This document shows positions 35,059 through 43,890 of a stretch of 64,000 nt of DNA, one piece after another. Both the position numbers and the translations under genes were made by a program. Every line of letters begins with the position of its first letter. The stretch's first letter is position 1. The DNA is from Dehalobacter sp. (GTDB taxonomy: Bacteria; Bacillota; Desulfitobacteriia; Desulfitobacteriales; Syntrophobotulaceae), in the NCBI GenBank assembly GCA_023667845.1, contig JAMPIU010000143.1, forward strand, positions 188,574 to 252,573. The letters are read 5' to 3'. The notes beneath the pieces were generated by a model. The model saw only the letters and a program-made list of their open reading frames with translations, made no database searches and was not told the DNA's origin.

Positions 35059-35484
35059 GTGAGATGGATGAAGGAAAACAAAGGAACAAAGGAAGCTGAA
35101 ATAATCGTAGCTGTTCCTAATGTCTGGCTGCGGCTACCGATTGTCGATTTGCTTTTCTTGATGAGGAAAGGGTATATTCACGTCAAAAGCATGACGGAAT
35201 TATATGAAAGGGTGAAAAAAAAATCCGGCGGTATCTTAATTATTGACATTTTCGCCTATAAGGAAAGCTGTCCAGATACCATAGCCCGCCTCAAAACGGA
35301 AAACCCCACGCTTGCAATTGTTCTTCTCCTTTCCAGGGACGAGTCAGTCTATGCTCATTATTCAGAAAGCATCGACGCTTGTTTCATTGTTGAAAAGGAA
35401 AAAGCGGACAAAATGCTTTTGCCTGCCCTTCACCAAGCCTTGCAAAAACAACAAATGCTTTTAAACGAAAAGGAGGTAAATTTG
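35059..35484 (+). CDS. Degenerate receiver-like reading frame, open in frame into the molybdoenzyme gene
   Basis: About 142 codons starting at GTG 35059 (or TTG 35056), with AAAGGAG nine bases upstream, so it has its own translation signal. The pattern beta strand 'AEIIVAVP', 'GGILIIDIFAY' with an Asp at the beta-3 end, 'AIVLLLSRDE' and 'ACFIVEKEKADKMLLPALHQAL' resembles a response-regulator receiver, but the N-terminal acidic pair is missing. No stop codon separates it from the next gene: its last codons contain that gene's ribosome site. A TAA one frame over (35477-35479) lies right after AAGGAGG, so a one-base indel may have fused the two. Function unknown. Confidence 0.6.
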
Positions 35485-37971
35485 ATGGGAAAAGAAGATG
35501 GAAACATTCTCAGGAGAAATTTTGGCAGAAGAACCTTCCTTAAAGGCACGGCGGCTGCGGCAGCGATGGCTGGCGCGGTTGCGGCGTCTCCGGGAAGTAC
35601 GGTACTGCAGGCTTTGGCTGCAGGTGATGACGCGCAAACTACTAGCCTAGAGGAGCAAATTTTCGCGGGTGCCTGCCCAGCCTGTTGTCTTGGCGGCTGT
35701 AGCCTCAATGTACATGTCAGGAATGGGAAAATCGTTAAAACATCTAAGCGGGATTTTCCAGATAAGAAATGGAATCGTATTTGTGGGAAAGGTCTTTCAC
35801 ACGCACAACGAACCTATGAAGAAAGGCGCCTGAAATATCCGATGCGTAGAGTCGGGGAACGTGGTGAAGGCAAATGGGAGCAGCTTTCATGGGATGAAGC
35901 CATTCGATATATTTGTGAAAAGTGGAAAGGTTATCAACAGGAGTTTGGTAATTCCAGTATTGCCTATTCCTTTGGTGGAGGAAATTCAACAGTATGCGTA
36001 AACAATTATTATAAGAGGCTGTTTAATTGGATGGGGGGCACCTTTCTTTTTCATATGTTTGATATGGCGGCAGTGGACTCTGGGGGTAGATCATTTGGCT
36101 ACGGACCTTGGTTCTTCGGGAATGCTATTCCTGATATAATAAACGCCAAATACATCTTTATGTGGGGGACCAATCCTACCTCGTCGTACAAGCAAAATTG
36201 GCATTTTGTACAGGAAGCGGTTGAAAACGGGTCAAAGTTGATCGTTATTGACCCAAATTACACAACTACCGCATCTAAGGGAACCCAGTTTGTACCGATT
36301 CGGATGGCGACCGACGCTGCGCTAGCTATGGCAATGATTAATATTGTTGTTAAGGAAGGTTTAACAGATAAGGAATTTATTGCTCAAAATACCGTTGGCC
36401 CCTTCTTAGTAAAAGAAAGCGATGGTTTATATTTGCGCCAGAGTGATCTCGGAGGAGCAGCCAATGCTGAAAATAACGCGATTGTTGTCAGAGGAGCCGA
36501 CGGGAAAGTCGGTTTGCCTTCAGAAATTCTCAACCCCGTTATTAATGGTACGTTTGAGATTAATGGCGTTAAAGTAACCACCGCTTATGATTTGCTGTTG
36601 GAAAGAACAGCCGAATGGACGCCTGAAAAAGCCTCTGAGCTTTGCGACATTCCCGTGGAGACCATCTATGAACTTGCTCGTATGTTTGCTGCCGGTCCTA
36701 CTACCATATATACCTCTAATGGGATTGACCATACGGGTAATGGAGCACCAGCATATATGGCAATGTATGCTTTGGCTATGATAACAGGTCAAGTGGCGAA
36801 GCCTGGAGCAGGACTTAATGGTGATGAGTCCATGGCTTTAGGAACGATATTCGATTGTTCAAGTATTATCTACCCGCCGGGGAAAGTTCCCGGGCCAGTT
36901 GTTCCTTCACTTAAGTTACTTGATGTTTTGAATGAAGGCAAAATTGGTGATACTCCTTTAACGTTAAAAAGTTTATATCTTAGCACTTCAAACTTTCTTC
37001 GGGCTCAGTCCGAGAGAAAAGCTGGGATTGAAGCATTCAAAAAGCTGGACTTGGTTGTTATTGCCGATCAATATATGAGCGATACCGCCAAATATGCAGA
37101 TATCGTTTTACCTGTATGCGGATACTTTGAATATGAAAGCGTACTCACTATGTTTAACCCATTTGCTAAAATGACTGAAAAGGCAATAGACCCTCTTTAT
37201 GAGAGCAAACCAGATTTGGAAATCATCAATTTACTAGGAAAAGGTATGGGTCTTGGGGATGAGTTCGTAGTTACCAGAGATGAGTTTTACACAAAACTTA
37301 TGGATAACGATGCCTGTAAGGCGGTCGGCATTAGTTGGGAGAATTTGAAAAAGGAAAAGACAATGCGCTATATGCCGGATGACTATATTCATGGAGCATA
37401 TGCCAGGTCAGGTGGCGGAGCCGCATTTATGACTGGTGCAGAAGCTCACTCGGGAAATGGTTCTTTCCCGACTGCTACCGGACGTGCCCAATTCTATCAG
37501 GAAGCCTTTAAACCCTATCTCGATTATGGTCAAAAAATTGATCAGAAAAAAGAGAGTTTGCCTTATTGGGAACCGCCAATAGAAGCTTGGCAAGATAATC
37601 CGTTGTCTTCCAAATATCCTTTAATCTTCGCCACAGAACGGAGTAGATTAAAAGCAAATACCGGTTTTACCCATGTTCAGTGGTTATTAGAAATAATGCC
37701 AGAACCTTTTGCCAAGATCAATCCTCAGGATGCGGCTGCGCGTGGGATTGTCCAAGGAGATACAATAAAGGTTATTAATGATCGGGGTCATATGGTTTTG
37801 AAAGCATTTGTGACTGCAGCTGTTCGCCCTGGAATGATAGTTCTCAACCATGGGTTTGAGCATGATCAGTTTATTGATGGAGACGAAGGTGATTTAACCT
37901 CCAGAGCGTTTAATCCTGCGGTCCCCAATAATGCCTACTATGATGTCTTGTGCGAAGTTAAAAAAATGTAA
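35485..37971 (+). CDS. Tat-exported molybdopterin oxidoreductase catalytic subunit (DmsA/PsrA-like)
   Basis: 828 residues from ATG 35485, which has a perfect AAAAGGAGGT seven bases upstream. N-terminal twin-arginine signal 'FGRRTFLKG' plus alanine-rich hydrophobic stretch; [4Fe-4S] site 'CPACCLGGC' with the fourth Cys in 'RICGKG'; molybdopterin domain ('MWGTNPTSSYKQNW', 'LIVIDPNYTTTASK'); C-terminal molydop-binding domain ('GDTIKVINDRGHMVLKAFVT'). The metal ligand may be Asp in 'MFDMAAVD' by rough alignment with DmsA, an uncertain point. Acts outside the membrane as the terminal reductase (or oxidase) of the module; substrate unknown. The same frame extends upstream to 35050 without a stop. 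Confidence 0.9.
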   Translation: MGKEDGNILRRNFGRRTFLKGTAAAAAMAGAVAASPGSTVLQALAAGDDAQTTSLEEQIFAGACPACCLGGCSLNVHVRNGKIVKTSKRDFPDKKWNRICGKGLSHAQRTYEERRLKYPMRRVGERGEGKWEQLSWDEAIRYICEKWKGYQQEFGNSSIAYSFGGGNSTVCVNNYYKRLFNWMGGTFLFHMFDMAAVDSGGRSFGYGPWFFGNAIPDIINAKYIFMWGTNPTSSYKQNWHFVQEAVENGSKLIVIDPNYTTTASKGTQFVPIRMATDAALAMAMINIVVKEGLTDKEFIAQNTVGPFLVKESDGLYLRQSDLGGAANAENNAIVVRGADGKVGLPSEILNPVINGTFEINGVKVTTAYDLLLERTAEWTPEKASELCDIPVETIYELARMFAAGPTTIYTSNGIDHTGNGAPAYMAMYALAMITGQVAKPGAGLNGDESMALGTIFDCSSIIYPPGKVPGPVVPSLKLLDVLNEGKIGDTPLTLKSLYLSTSNFLRAQSERKAGIEAFKKLDLVVIADQYMSDTAKYADIVLPVCGYFEYESVLTMFNPFAKMTEKAIDPLYESKPDLEIINLLGKGMGLGDEFVVTRDEFYTKLMDNDACKAVGISWENLKKEKTMRYMPDDYIHGAYARSGGGAAFMTGAEAHSGNGSFPTATGRAQFYQEAFKPYLDYGQKIDQKKESLPYWEPPIEAWQDNPLSSKYPLIFATERSRLKANTGFTHVQWLLEIMPEPFAKINPQDAAARGIVQGDTIKVINDRGHMVLKAFVTAAVRPGMIVLNHGFEHDQFIDGDEGDLTSRAFNPAVPNNAYYDVLCEVKKM

Positions 37972-37985
37972 AGGGGGAATAAACA

Positions 37986-38603
37986 ATGCGTTATGGAATG
38001 GCGATAGATTTAAAACGTTGTATTGGTTGTCATGCCTGTTCGGTGGCCTGTAAGTCCAATAACAACTTGCCTAATCATATTTGGTGGAACAAGGTATTGA
38101 CCGTTGGCGGAGAGGGAATGGATACGGCATCGGGCACATACCCTAATGCAAAAATACAGTATGTACCGATGAACTGTCAGCACTGTGAAAATCCTGCTTG
38201 TGTCAAGGCTTGTCCTGTAGGAGCTACCTACAAACGGGATGAGGACGGAATTGTCATTCAGGATTATGATAAATGTATTGGCTGCAGGATGTGCATGGTG
38301 GCCTGCCCTTACAGTGCCCGCAGCTTTAATTGGAGCAAGCCGGAGTATTATTTAGAGCATACGCTGGGTGATATCGATGCCCCGGTGCATCAGTATAATG
38401 TGGTGGAAAAGTGTACTTTTTGCGTGAACCGGATTGCCAGAGGTGCAGAGCCGGCGTGTATGGAGCTTTGTATCGGTCGTGCCCGCTACTGGGGAGATTT
38501 GGACGATCCGAACAGTGAAGTCAGCAAAGCGATCCAAGGCCGCAACTATGTCAAGATGCTTGAAGAAAAAGGTACCGGCCCGTCCGTGTACTATTTAACT
38601 TAA
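37986..38603 (+). CDS. 4Fe-4S dicluster electron-transfer subunit (DmsB-like)
   Basis: 205 residues, ATG 37986 after 'AAAGGGGG'. Four cysteine groups for four [4Fe-4S] clusters: 'CIGCHACSVAC', 'CQHCENPACVKACP', 'CIGCRMCMVACP', 'CTFCVNRIARGAEPAC' with 'LCIGRARYWGDL'. This is the electron wire between the NrfD-type anchor and the molybdoenzyme. No signal peptide of its own, so it is likely exported with the catalytic subunit through Tat. Fourteen bases after the catalytic gene. Confidence 0.95.
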   Translation: MRYGMAIDLKRCIGCHACSVACKSNNNLPNHIWWNKVLTVGGEGMDTASGTYPNAKIQYVPMNCQHCENPACVKACPVGATYKRDEDGIVIQDYDKCIGCRMCMVACPYSARSFNWSKPEYYLEHTLGDIDAPVHQYNVVEKCTFCVNRIARGAEPACMELCIGRARYWGDLDDPNSEVSKAIQGRNYVKMLEEKGTGPSVYYLT

Positions 38604-38619
38604 GAAAGGGGCTAATAAA

Positions 38620-39804
38620 ATGAATGCAAAAGTGGCGAAGCAAGGTGGTTCAAAACTTTGGTTGATTATTTTCGCCCTTCTGTCAGTGATTGGCCTGGCT
38701 TGCTGGGTTTTGCAGCTGACCAAGGGTTTGCAGCTGACCAATTTGGATAACAATAATTGCTGGGGACTTTATATTATCGGGTTCATGCTTTTCACAGGTA
38801 TAGCAGCAGGTTCTCTGATCTTTTCCTCCTCCGCCTACCTTTTCAAAGGGATGGCGGAATATAAGCCTTTTACAAGGATAGCGGCCTTCGTCGGGGCTAT
38901 CGGCAGTGTAGTTGCCGCCGGACTCTTCATCATTGTGGATATCGGCAATCCGGAAAGAGTCTGGAATATTATTCTTAGCGCTAATATTGAATCCCCGATG
39001 TTTTGGGATACTGTGATTTTAGCAGCCTATGTTGTCATCGGCATTGTATTTACACGTCAGTTAATTATGGCGGAACAGGGCGAAAAAGAGGAGAAGGCCT
39101 TGTACGGCATTTCTCTGGTAGCCTTTATTGCGGGTTTATTCGTGACGGTTACCTCCTTCGCCTTCTCGATGCAGGTAGCCAGACCCTTGTGGAATAACCC
39201 GGTAGAACCGCTGTCATTTTTGGCGGCAGCCCTAGTGGCAGCGTTGGCATTGCTGATTATCCTCTTTGCGATACTTAATAAGAGCGGTTATATAGAGATA
39301 AGCAACGAAAAACTATCTAAACTGGGCAAGCTGGCCGGAGCATTTCTCGCGGTCGAATTGATGGTAGTCTTCGGTGAAGCAGCGATCGGTTTGTATGCCG
39401 GTGCTGGAGATGAATATAAGATCCTTAACTGGTTGGTACTCGGTAAAGGGGCACCACTCTTCTGGATAGAACTAATTGCTATTGCAACAGGTGTGGTTCT
39501 CCTGCTCAACAAGGGAACGCTCGTCGCAGGAGCGGGGGTCGGGATTCTTGCGATCTTCATGATTAAATACACACTTTTACAGGCCCAATTACTTAATCCA
39601 CTGCTTTCTTATCCCGGTCCTGAAGGTTACGTTAGCGGTCAGGGAATCTACCTACCTTCAATAATTGAAATCGGACTAGCAGTAGGTATTATTGCCTTGG
39701 GTTGTCTACTGGTCATGATCGGTCTCAATAAGCTTGATCTCGGTGCGAACACTAATCAAAGCCTGGATAAACATAGGCTTGGCGCGAGATCTGAGCAGGC
39801 TTAG
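38620..39804 (+). CDS. NrfD/PsrC family membrane anchor subunit
   Basis: 394 residues, ATG 38620 after 'GAAAGGGG'. About nine to ten transmembrane helices. 'NNCWGLYIIGFMLFTGIAAGSLI' and 'FIIVDIGNPERVWNII' are typical of the polysulfide reductase NrfD family, which exchanges electrons with menaquinol in the membrane. The third structural subunit of the complex. A hairpin follows before torD. Confidence 0.94.
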   Translation: MNAKVAKQGGSKLWLIIFALLSVIGLACWVLQLTKGLQLTNLDNNNCWGLYIIGFMLFTGIAAGSLIFSSSAYLFKGMAEYKPFTRIAAFVGAIGSVVAAGLFIIVDIGNPERVWNIILSANIESPMFWDTVILAAYVVIGIVFTRQLIMAEQGEKEEKALYGISLVAFIAGLFVTVTSFAFSMQVARPLWNNPVEPLSFLAAALVAALALLIILFAILNKSGYIEISNEKLSKLGKLAGAFLAVELMVVFGEAAIGLYAGAGDEYKILNWLVLGKGAPLFWIELIAIATGVVLLLNKGTLVAGAGVGILAIFMIKYTLLQAQLLNPLLSYPGPEGYVSGQGIYLPSIIEIGLAVGIIALGCLLVMIGLNKLDLGANTNQSLDKHRLGARSEQA

Positions 39805-39830
39805 TCAGAGAATATCTCTTTTTTCGGCAA

Positions 39831-39862
39831 ACCGGCAGGCTGATTGGTTTCAGCCTGCCGGT
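39831..39862 (+). promoter_or_regulatory. Strong intercistronic hairpin
   Basis: Perfect 13-bp inverted repeat ACCGGCAGGCTGA (39831-39843) / TCAGCCTGCCGGT (39850-39862), 6-base loop, no T tract. It may protect the upstream structural mRNA or lower expression of the accessory genes. Confidence 0.75.
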
Positions 39863-39922
39863 AAAGCAATTAATAATTAAGCGGTAAAATCTTCAATATA
39901 GAAAATGGATAGGAGAGAAAAA

Positions 39923-40633
39923 ATGGTAAACACGCAAGAAGTAAACACGCAAGAACAAGAAATTCGAAGATCTTTGGCAGCATCCGATATGTATCAATTG
40001 TTGTCTATGTTTTTTCGCCTACCCACAGTGGAAATGGCTACTGCCTTGTTAAACGGAAGTCTAGCGGAAGATGTTATAGCTATTTACTGCGAGCTGAATT
40101 TCTCAATAGAAGAGATTCAACACATTAAAACCAAATTTACAACGTTCCAGAATGATGAAAAGACAAAGGAAGAGCTTCTTACAGAGATACGCCAAGAGTA
40201 TACACGATTGTTTACCAATCCGAAAAAACCGGCAATGGATATCTATGAAACATTGTTTTGCTTTAATCCCGAAAAGAATGAAGGAAGCCCCAGTCTTTTC
40301 ATTAGCCCGGCGGCTCTTGATGCAGAGCGTTGTTATAAGAAGGCTGGACTAATGATGACTAAGGAGGTCAACGAACCTGGTGACCATATGTCCACTGAGA
40401 TGGAATTCATGATGTATCTTTATCTGGAAAAGGCCAGAGCCTTACAGGAAAACAATCAAGAAAAACTTGATAGGAGAGAGGCGGAAATCCAAGAATTTTC
40501 AGAAGTACATTTGAAGAAATGGGCAAAACAGTTCTTTAATCATTGCATTACCTTAAGTAACAGCGAGGTTTACCGTACTCTCGGAGAAATAGGAAGCGCT
40601 TTTATGCGAGAAATGCTGGTTAAAAACTATTAA
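39923..40633 (+). CDS. TorD family molybdoenzyme chaperone
   Basis: 236 residues from ATG 39923, with AGGAGAG seven bases upstream. All-helical TorD/DmsD fold: 'SDMYQLLSMFFRLPTVEMATALL' at the N-terminus, 'EYTRLFTNPKKPAMDIYETLF', and the diagnostic 'EPGDHMSTEMEFMMYLY' near residue 150. Such proteins bind the Tat signal of the catalytic subunit and hold it until the cofactor is inserted. Its place in the operon ties it to the gene at 35485. Confidence 0.92.
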   Translation: MVNTQEVNTQEQEIRRSLAASDMYQLLSMFFRLPTVEMATALLNGSLAEDVIAIYCELNFSIEEIQHIKTKFTTFQNDEKTKEELLTEIRQEYTRLFTNPKKPAMDIYETLFCFNPEKNEGSPSLFISPAALDAERCYKKAGLMMTKEVNEPGDHMSTEMEFMMYLYLEKARALQENNQEKLDRREAEIQEFSEVHLKKWAKQFFNHCITLSNSEVYRTLGEIGSAFMREMLVKNY

Positions 40634-40663
40634 AAATTTCTCCTAAGAAATAGGGGTGTTTGC

Positions 40664-41806
40664 ATGAGATTCGAAAAAGGTTTTTCGATTAAGATAGCCG
40701 AGAATAGATGTTTAAACCAGACTCATCATGCAGTAGAATGCAATCATTGCATAGAGAATTGTCCCTCAAAGGCTATTTTATTACATGAACATAGCGTTTA
40801 TCTGAATAAAGACTTATGTTGTGGTTGTGGGTTATGTTTTAATGATTGTCCAACCCAGGTCTTTAGCTCCAGTCTATGGGATGAGACCTCAATAGTGGAA
40901 GAAGTAGAGGAACAGAAATGGAAAGCTACAGAGTTTTTTTGTGGTAAACATTCGTCTCCTTTTAATAAAGACAAGACGTGGAAAATGGGAGCAGTACAAT
41001 TACCGGCTTGTCTAAGTATGATTTCTAAGGGAGCTTGGTATGAATTCGGCTTAAAAACAGCAATTGAACTCCATTTGGACCAGTGTGAGGGGTGTTCTAT
41101 GTCTTGCACTTTATCCCGGTTGGACTTCAATGTAGGGACAGCGGCTGAATGGTTGGAGGCTTCAGGGTGTACACCGGAAATCAGCTATATACACCAGAGT
41201 AGTAAGGGTAAAACCAAAAAAAATCTTAAAGCGATCGAAACCGGACTCAAAGTTACTTCACGACGGGATTTGTTTTTGTCTGTGATAGGCAAAGGCAGGC
41301 AGATAAGCGAAAACATACGTAACAATACAAAATCTTTCTCTAAGGAACGTGATCAAGAACGACGAAATAGTTATTTGCCTGATTGGCAGAAACGTCTGGC
41401 TGAAGTGTATCCTAATAACAGGATTAAAGGCGCTTCTCCAGCTTATTGGCCAACAATTCAAATAAATGACAAATGCGTAAATTGTGGAATGTGTACTAAT
41501 TTTTGTCCCTCAAAGACCTTGAAAAATACTGTAGAAGGCGGTATCTGTACGCGCTATTTTACCAGTGGGTTGTGTTTGGACTGCCGGATTTGCCAATTGT
41601 TTTGTCCGAGAGAGGCTATAAGCAGAGACAGGGAAAAAGTTGAGAAACCCTTTGAAGCAACTACACTCTTCAGTGCGGCTGCTATAAAATGCCGGCGATG
41701 CACGAGTATTACCTTTGATAATACCAGGCATTTATGTTATTGGTGCCGGGAAGAAACCGCTATTGATGATGAGATTAAAGAAAAATACAGAAAACTATTA
41801 CTTTAG
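40664..41806 (+). CDS. Polyferredoxin-like 4Fe-4S protein of the molybdoenzyme operon
   Basis: 380 residues, ATG 40664. N-terminal pair of clusters ('CNHCIENCPSKAI', 'CCGCGLCFNDCP'), a middle segment with 'QLPACLSM' and 'CEGCSMSC' reminiscent of the cysteine part of heterodisulfide reductase/hydrogenase delta subunits, and C-terminal ferredoxin domain ('CVNCGMCTNFCPSKTL', 'CLDCRICQLFCPREAI'), ending with a rubredoxin-like 'CRRCTSI' ... 'CYWCREE'. No membrane helix or signal peptide, so cytoplasmic. It may feed electrons to or regulate the membrane complex; I know no characterised homologue. Confidence 0.85.
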   Translation: MRFEKGFSIKIAENRCLNQTHHAVECNHCIENCPSKAILLHEHSVYLNKDLCCGCGLCFNDCPTQVFSSSLWDETSIVEEVEEQKWKATEFFCGKHSSPFNKDKTWKMGAVQLPACLSMISKGAWYEFGLKTAIELHLDQCEGCSMSCTLSRLDFNVGTAAEWLEASGCTPEISYIHQSSKGKTKKNLKAIETGLKVTSRRDLFLSVIGKGRQISENIRNNTKSFSKERDQERRNSYLPDWQKRLAEVYPNNRIKGASPAYWPTIQINDKCVNCGMCTNFCPSKTLKNTVEGGICTRYFTSGLCLDCRICQLFCPREAISRDREKVEKPFEATTLFSAAAIKCRRCTSITFDNTRHLCYWCREETAIDDEIKEKYRKLLL

Positions 41807-41820
41807 ATGGTGGGAGTTAA

Positions 41821-43119
41821 GTGAATAAGGAGAAGCAAAGAGACAAAAAGCTCATAGGTATTACGGTATTGCTACTCATTTTTGCTGTCATTTATCAACA
41901 TTTTGCTAACGAAAAAGATACCTTGTCGGTTCTAAGACAGGGAGAACCGGCGGCAGCACGTTTTGAAAATGCAGGTGGAAACTATCCCAGCTATAAATTA
42001 TGGGATGCCCAAGAAAACTTTTTGGGATACGGTGTAATTGCCGGTGCTTCTGGTTATGGCGGCAAACTCTCAGTACTCAGTGTCTTGAATCCGGCAGGAC
42101 AAATCACCAAGGTTTCTCTAACCGAAAATAGTGAAACGCCTTTGTACTTGAATAAAGTCCTAGCCACTGGATTTTTGCAAAAGATTCTTGGAAGAAATCC
42201 TGAGCAAGGATTTGGGGATATCAATGCGGTGTCCGGAGCAACCATAACTTCGGAAGCGATTATTGCTGCGGTGCAAAAGGGTTCGGTCCAAATAGCGAAT
42301 GAGCAACTGGGTATGAAAATTCCCAACGATGATGGCGTTAATCCAACCTGGAAGGATATGGCGGCCCTAGCCTTAGTTTTGACGGCAATCATTTGCTCTG
42401 CCAGAAAGATTAAAAAGTTACGCCCATGGCTGTTATTTTTATCCGTAATTTTCATTGGATTTATTTTAAATAATTCTTTAACTTTCAGTAACTTTGTCAG
42501 TCTTTTCTCGGGTAACCTGCCGTCATTTGTAGAACGCCCGATTTGGTACCTGATGGTACCCGGTATCCTGATTATTACGCTGTTCCGGGGGGAGAATTTT
42601 TATTGCAGTTGGCTTTGTCCTTTTGGTGCGGTTCAGGAGGGAATATATCGCAGTCTAAACCTGTTTAAGTTTTCCCCTTCTCAAAACATCCAATCAAAAG
42701 TCGGTAAATATCGCTGGTGGATGTTGTGGGTAGCGGCCATGACCGCGTTAATTTTTAATAATGCCGGGATTGCCAGCTACGAACCGTTCTCTGTTTGCTT
42801 TGACGGCAGTGGGAATATTGCTCAATGGATCATCATGTCGATCATCCTGTTGATGTCAATTGCTTTGTTTCGTTTCTGGTGCCATAGTTTTTGTCCAGTA
42901 GGTTTGATGCTGGATTTTATGGCGCGCCTTCAACGGAAATTAAAGAGAAAGAAAATAGAGATTAGGGAAAATGCAAATTGTAATCATTGTGACAATGCTT
43001 CTTGTCCCCAAAAGATTTCCGGGATGAGTCGACAGGATAAGTTATACCTTGTTCTTGTTTCCATAGTAAATATAATCATTCTTATTGCTTTATTACTTAA
43101 TATTAGCAGTATGTCCTAG
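41821..43119 (+). CDS. NosR/NapH-like membrane flavoprotein with FMN-binding domain
   Basis: 432 residues, GTG 41821 after 'TGGTGGGAG'. An N-terminal signal anchor, an extracytoplasmic FMN-binding domain with covalent flavinylation motif 'VSGATITSEAI' (SGATxT), then about five transmembrane helices with two CxxxCP motifs ('CSWLCPFGAVQEG', 'CHSFCPVGLMLD') and a short 'CNHCDNASCP'. This resembles NosR/RdhC/NapH proteins that pass electrons across the membrane. FMN attachment would need ApbE, which is not in the window. Last gene of the module; likely an alternative electron route to the exported reductase. Confidence 0.9.
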   Translation: MNKEKQRDKKLIGITVLLLIFAVIYQHFANEKDTLSVLRQGEPAAARFENAGGNYPSYKLWDAQENFLGYGVIAGASGYGGKLSVLSVLNPAGQITKVSLTENSETPLYLNKVLATGFLQKILGRNPEQGFGDINAVSGATITSEAIIAAVQKGSVQIANEQLGMKIPNDDGVNPTWKDMAALALVLTAIICSARKIKKLRPWLLFLSVIFIGFILNNSLTFSNFVSLFSGNLPSFVERPIWYLMVPGILIITLFRGENFYCSWLCPFGAVQEGIYRSLNLFKFSPSQNIQSKVGKYRWWMLWVAAMTALIFNNAGIASYEPFSVCFDGSGNIAQWIIMSIILLMSIALFRFWCHSFCPVGLMLDFMARLQRKLKRKKIEIRENANCNHCDNASCPQKISGMSRQDKLYLVLVSIVNIIILIALLLNISSMS

Positions 43120-43166
43120 TTTAGATTCACAAAAAAAGAATGGGTATCGGAATGTCCGAGCTCATG

Positions 43167-43281
43167 CTTATATTCATAACTGGGATAAAAACAGGCGTAT
43201 TGCCATCTTCATCTGACATCAAATATTTTCCTTCTGTTATGAAAAAACTGGTGGACAATGACTTGTTCATCAGTTTCTTTT
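43167..43281 (-). pseudogene. Remnant of the DNRLRE-domain gene and its upstream terminator
   Basis: 43167-43219 matches 46018-46070 (C-terminal codons of the gene at 45939-47015), and directly after it 43222-43281 matches 47108-47169 (the hairpin and T tract beyond the start of that gene). About 1 kb between these two parts is missing, so this is an internally deleted copy in the same orientation. Confidence 0.85.
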
Positions 43282-43351
43282 AAAGATTAGTTTCAATCTA
43301 GTATTCATTTATTATTCACATTGGATAGCGTAAATGGTTTTGTCAAAATTA

Positions 43352-43876
43352 TTAGATCAAACGTACATTCATATTCACGGTTGGATGATCTTCAATGGAA
43401 TCTTGGATGAGATTATTACTATAGGATTTTTGGGATTTTTGGTGTTTTAGATAATGAGCATAGTGTTGCAGCCATAAGGCATGAAATTCCTTATCAATCT
43501 TAAAGTCTAGGAGCTTATCTAATAAATCTGAATTTAGATTTTCTTCTACTAAGTCGGCGTATATTTCCAATATCTGATTTTCTAAAGCAAACCCAATCTT
43601 ACAGATATTTTCCTGCCCGGCTAATTCAATCGCCTCCCCGATAATGCTCCCGGCAATGTCGGCAATACTTGCTGTGATTAGCGGGATGTCTACGTTATGT
43701 TCACGAAAAAGCTCAGTAAAAAATTTGGCATGCTTTTTATCAGCTTCAACGATTTTGAATAGAGCTTTGTTAAATACCGGGTCGTCGTTTTCAGACAATT
43801 GGGACTGATAATAATGGATCTGAAGGTTCTCCAACTCGTAGATCCTTTTTAATTTTGCTGTTCGTTTTTCATCCAT
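43352..43876 (-). CDS. Ferritin-like diiron domain protein
   Basis: 174 residues on the minus strand, start after 'ATAGGAG'. Four-helix-bundle pattern with metal-ligand motifs typical of rubrerythrin/COQ7-like proteins: Glu in 'YELENLQIHYY', ExxH in 'VEADKKHAKFF', Glu in 'FALENQILEIY' and 'KEFHALWLQHYAHYLKH'. No rubredoxin domain. Possibly peroxide or oxygen defence, but the reaction cannot be told. Codons 53-80 are duplicated as a remnant at 32951-33030. It is convergent with the respiration module. Confidence 0.8.
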   Translation of the reverse strand: MDEKRTAKLKRIYELENLQIHYYQSQLSENDDPVFNKALFKIVEADKKHAKFFTELFREHNVDIPLITASIADIAGSIIGEAIELAGQENICKIGFALENQILEIYADLVEENLNSDLLDKLLDFKIDKEFHALWLQHYAHYLKHQKSQKSYSNNLIQDSIEDHPTVNMNVRLI

Positions 43877-43890
43877 TTTAAATCTCCTAT

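Noticed and set aside
33119-43119. Reductive dehalogenase operon
   Set aside because: The NosR/RdhC-like protein and two-component system suggested it, but the catalytic gene is a molybdopterin enzyme with TorD; there is no RdhA or RdhB.
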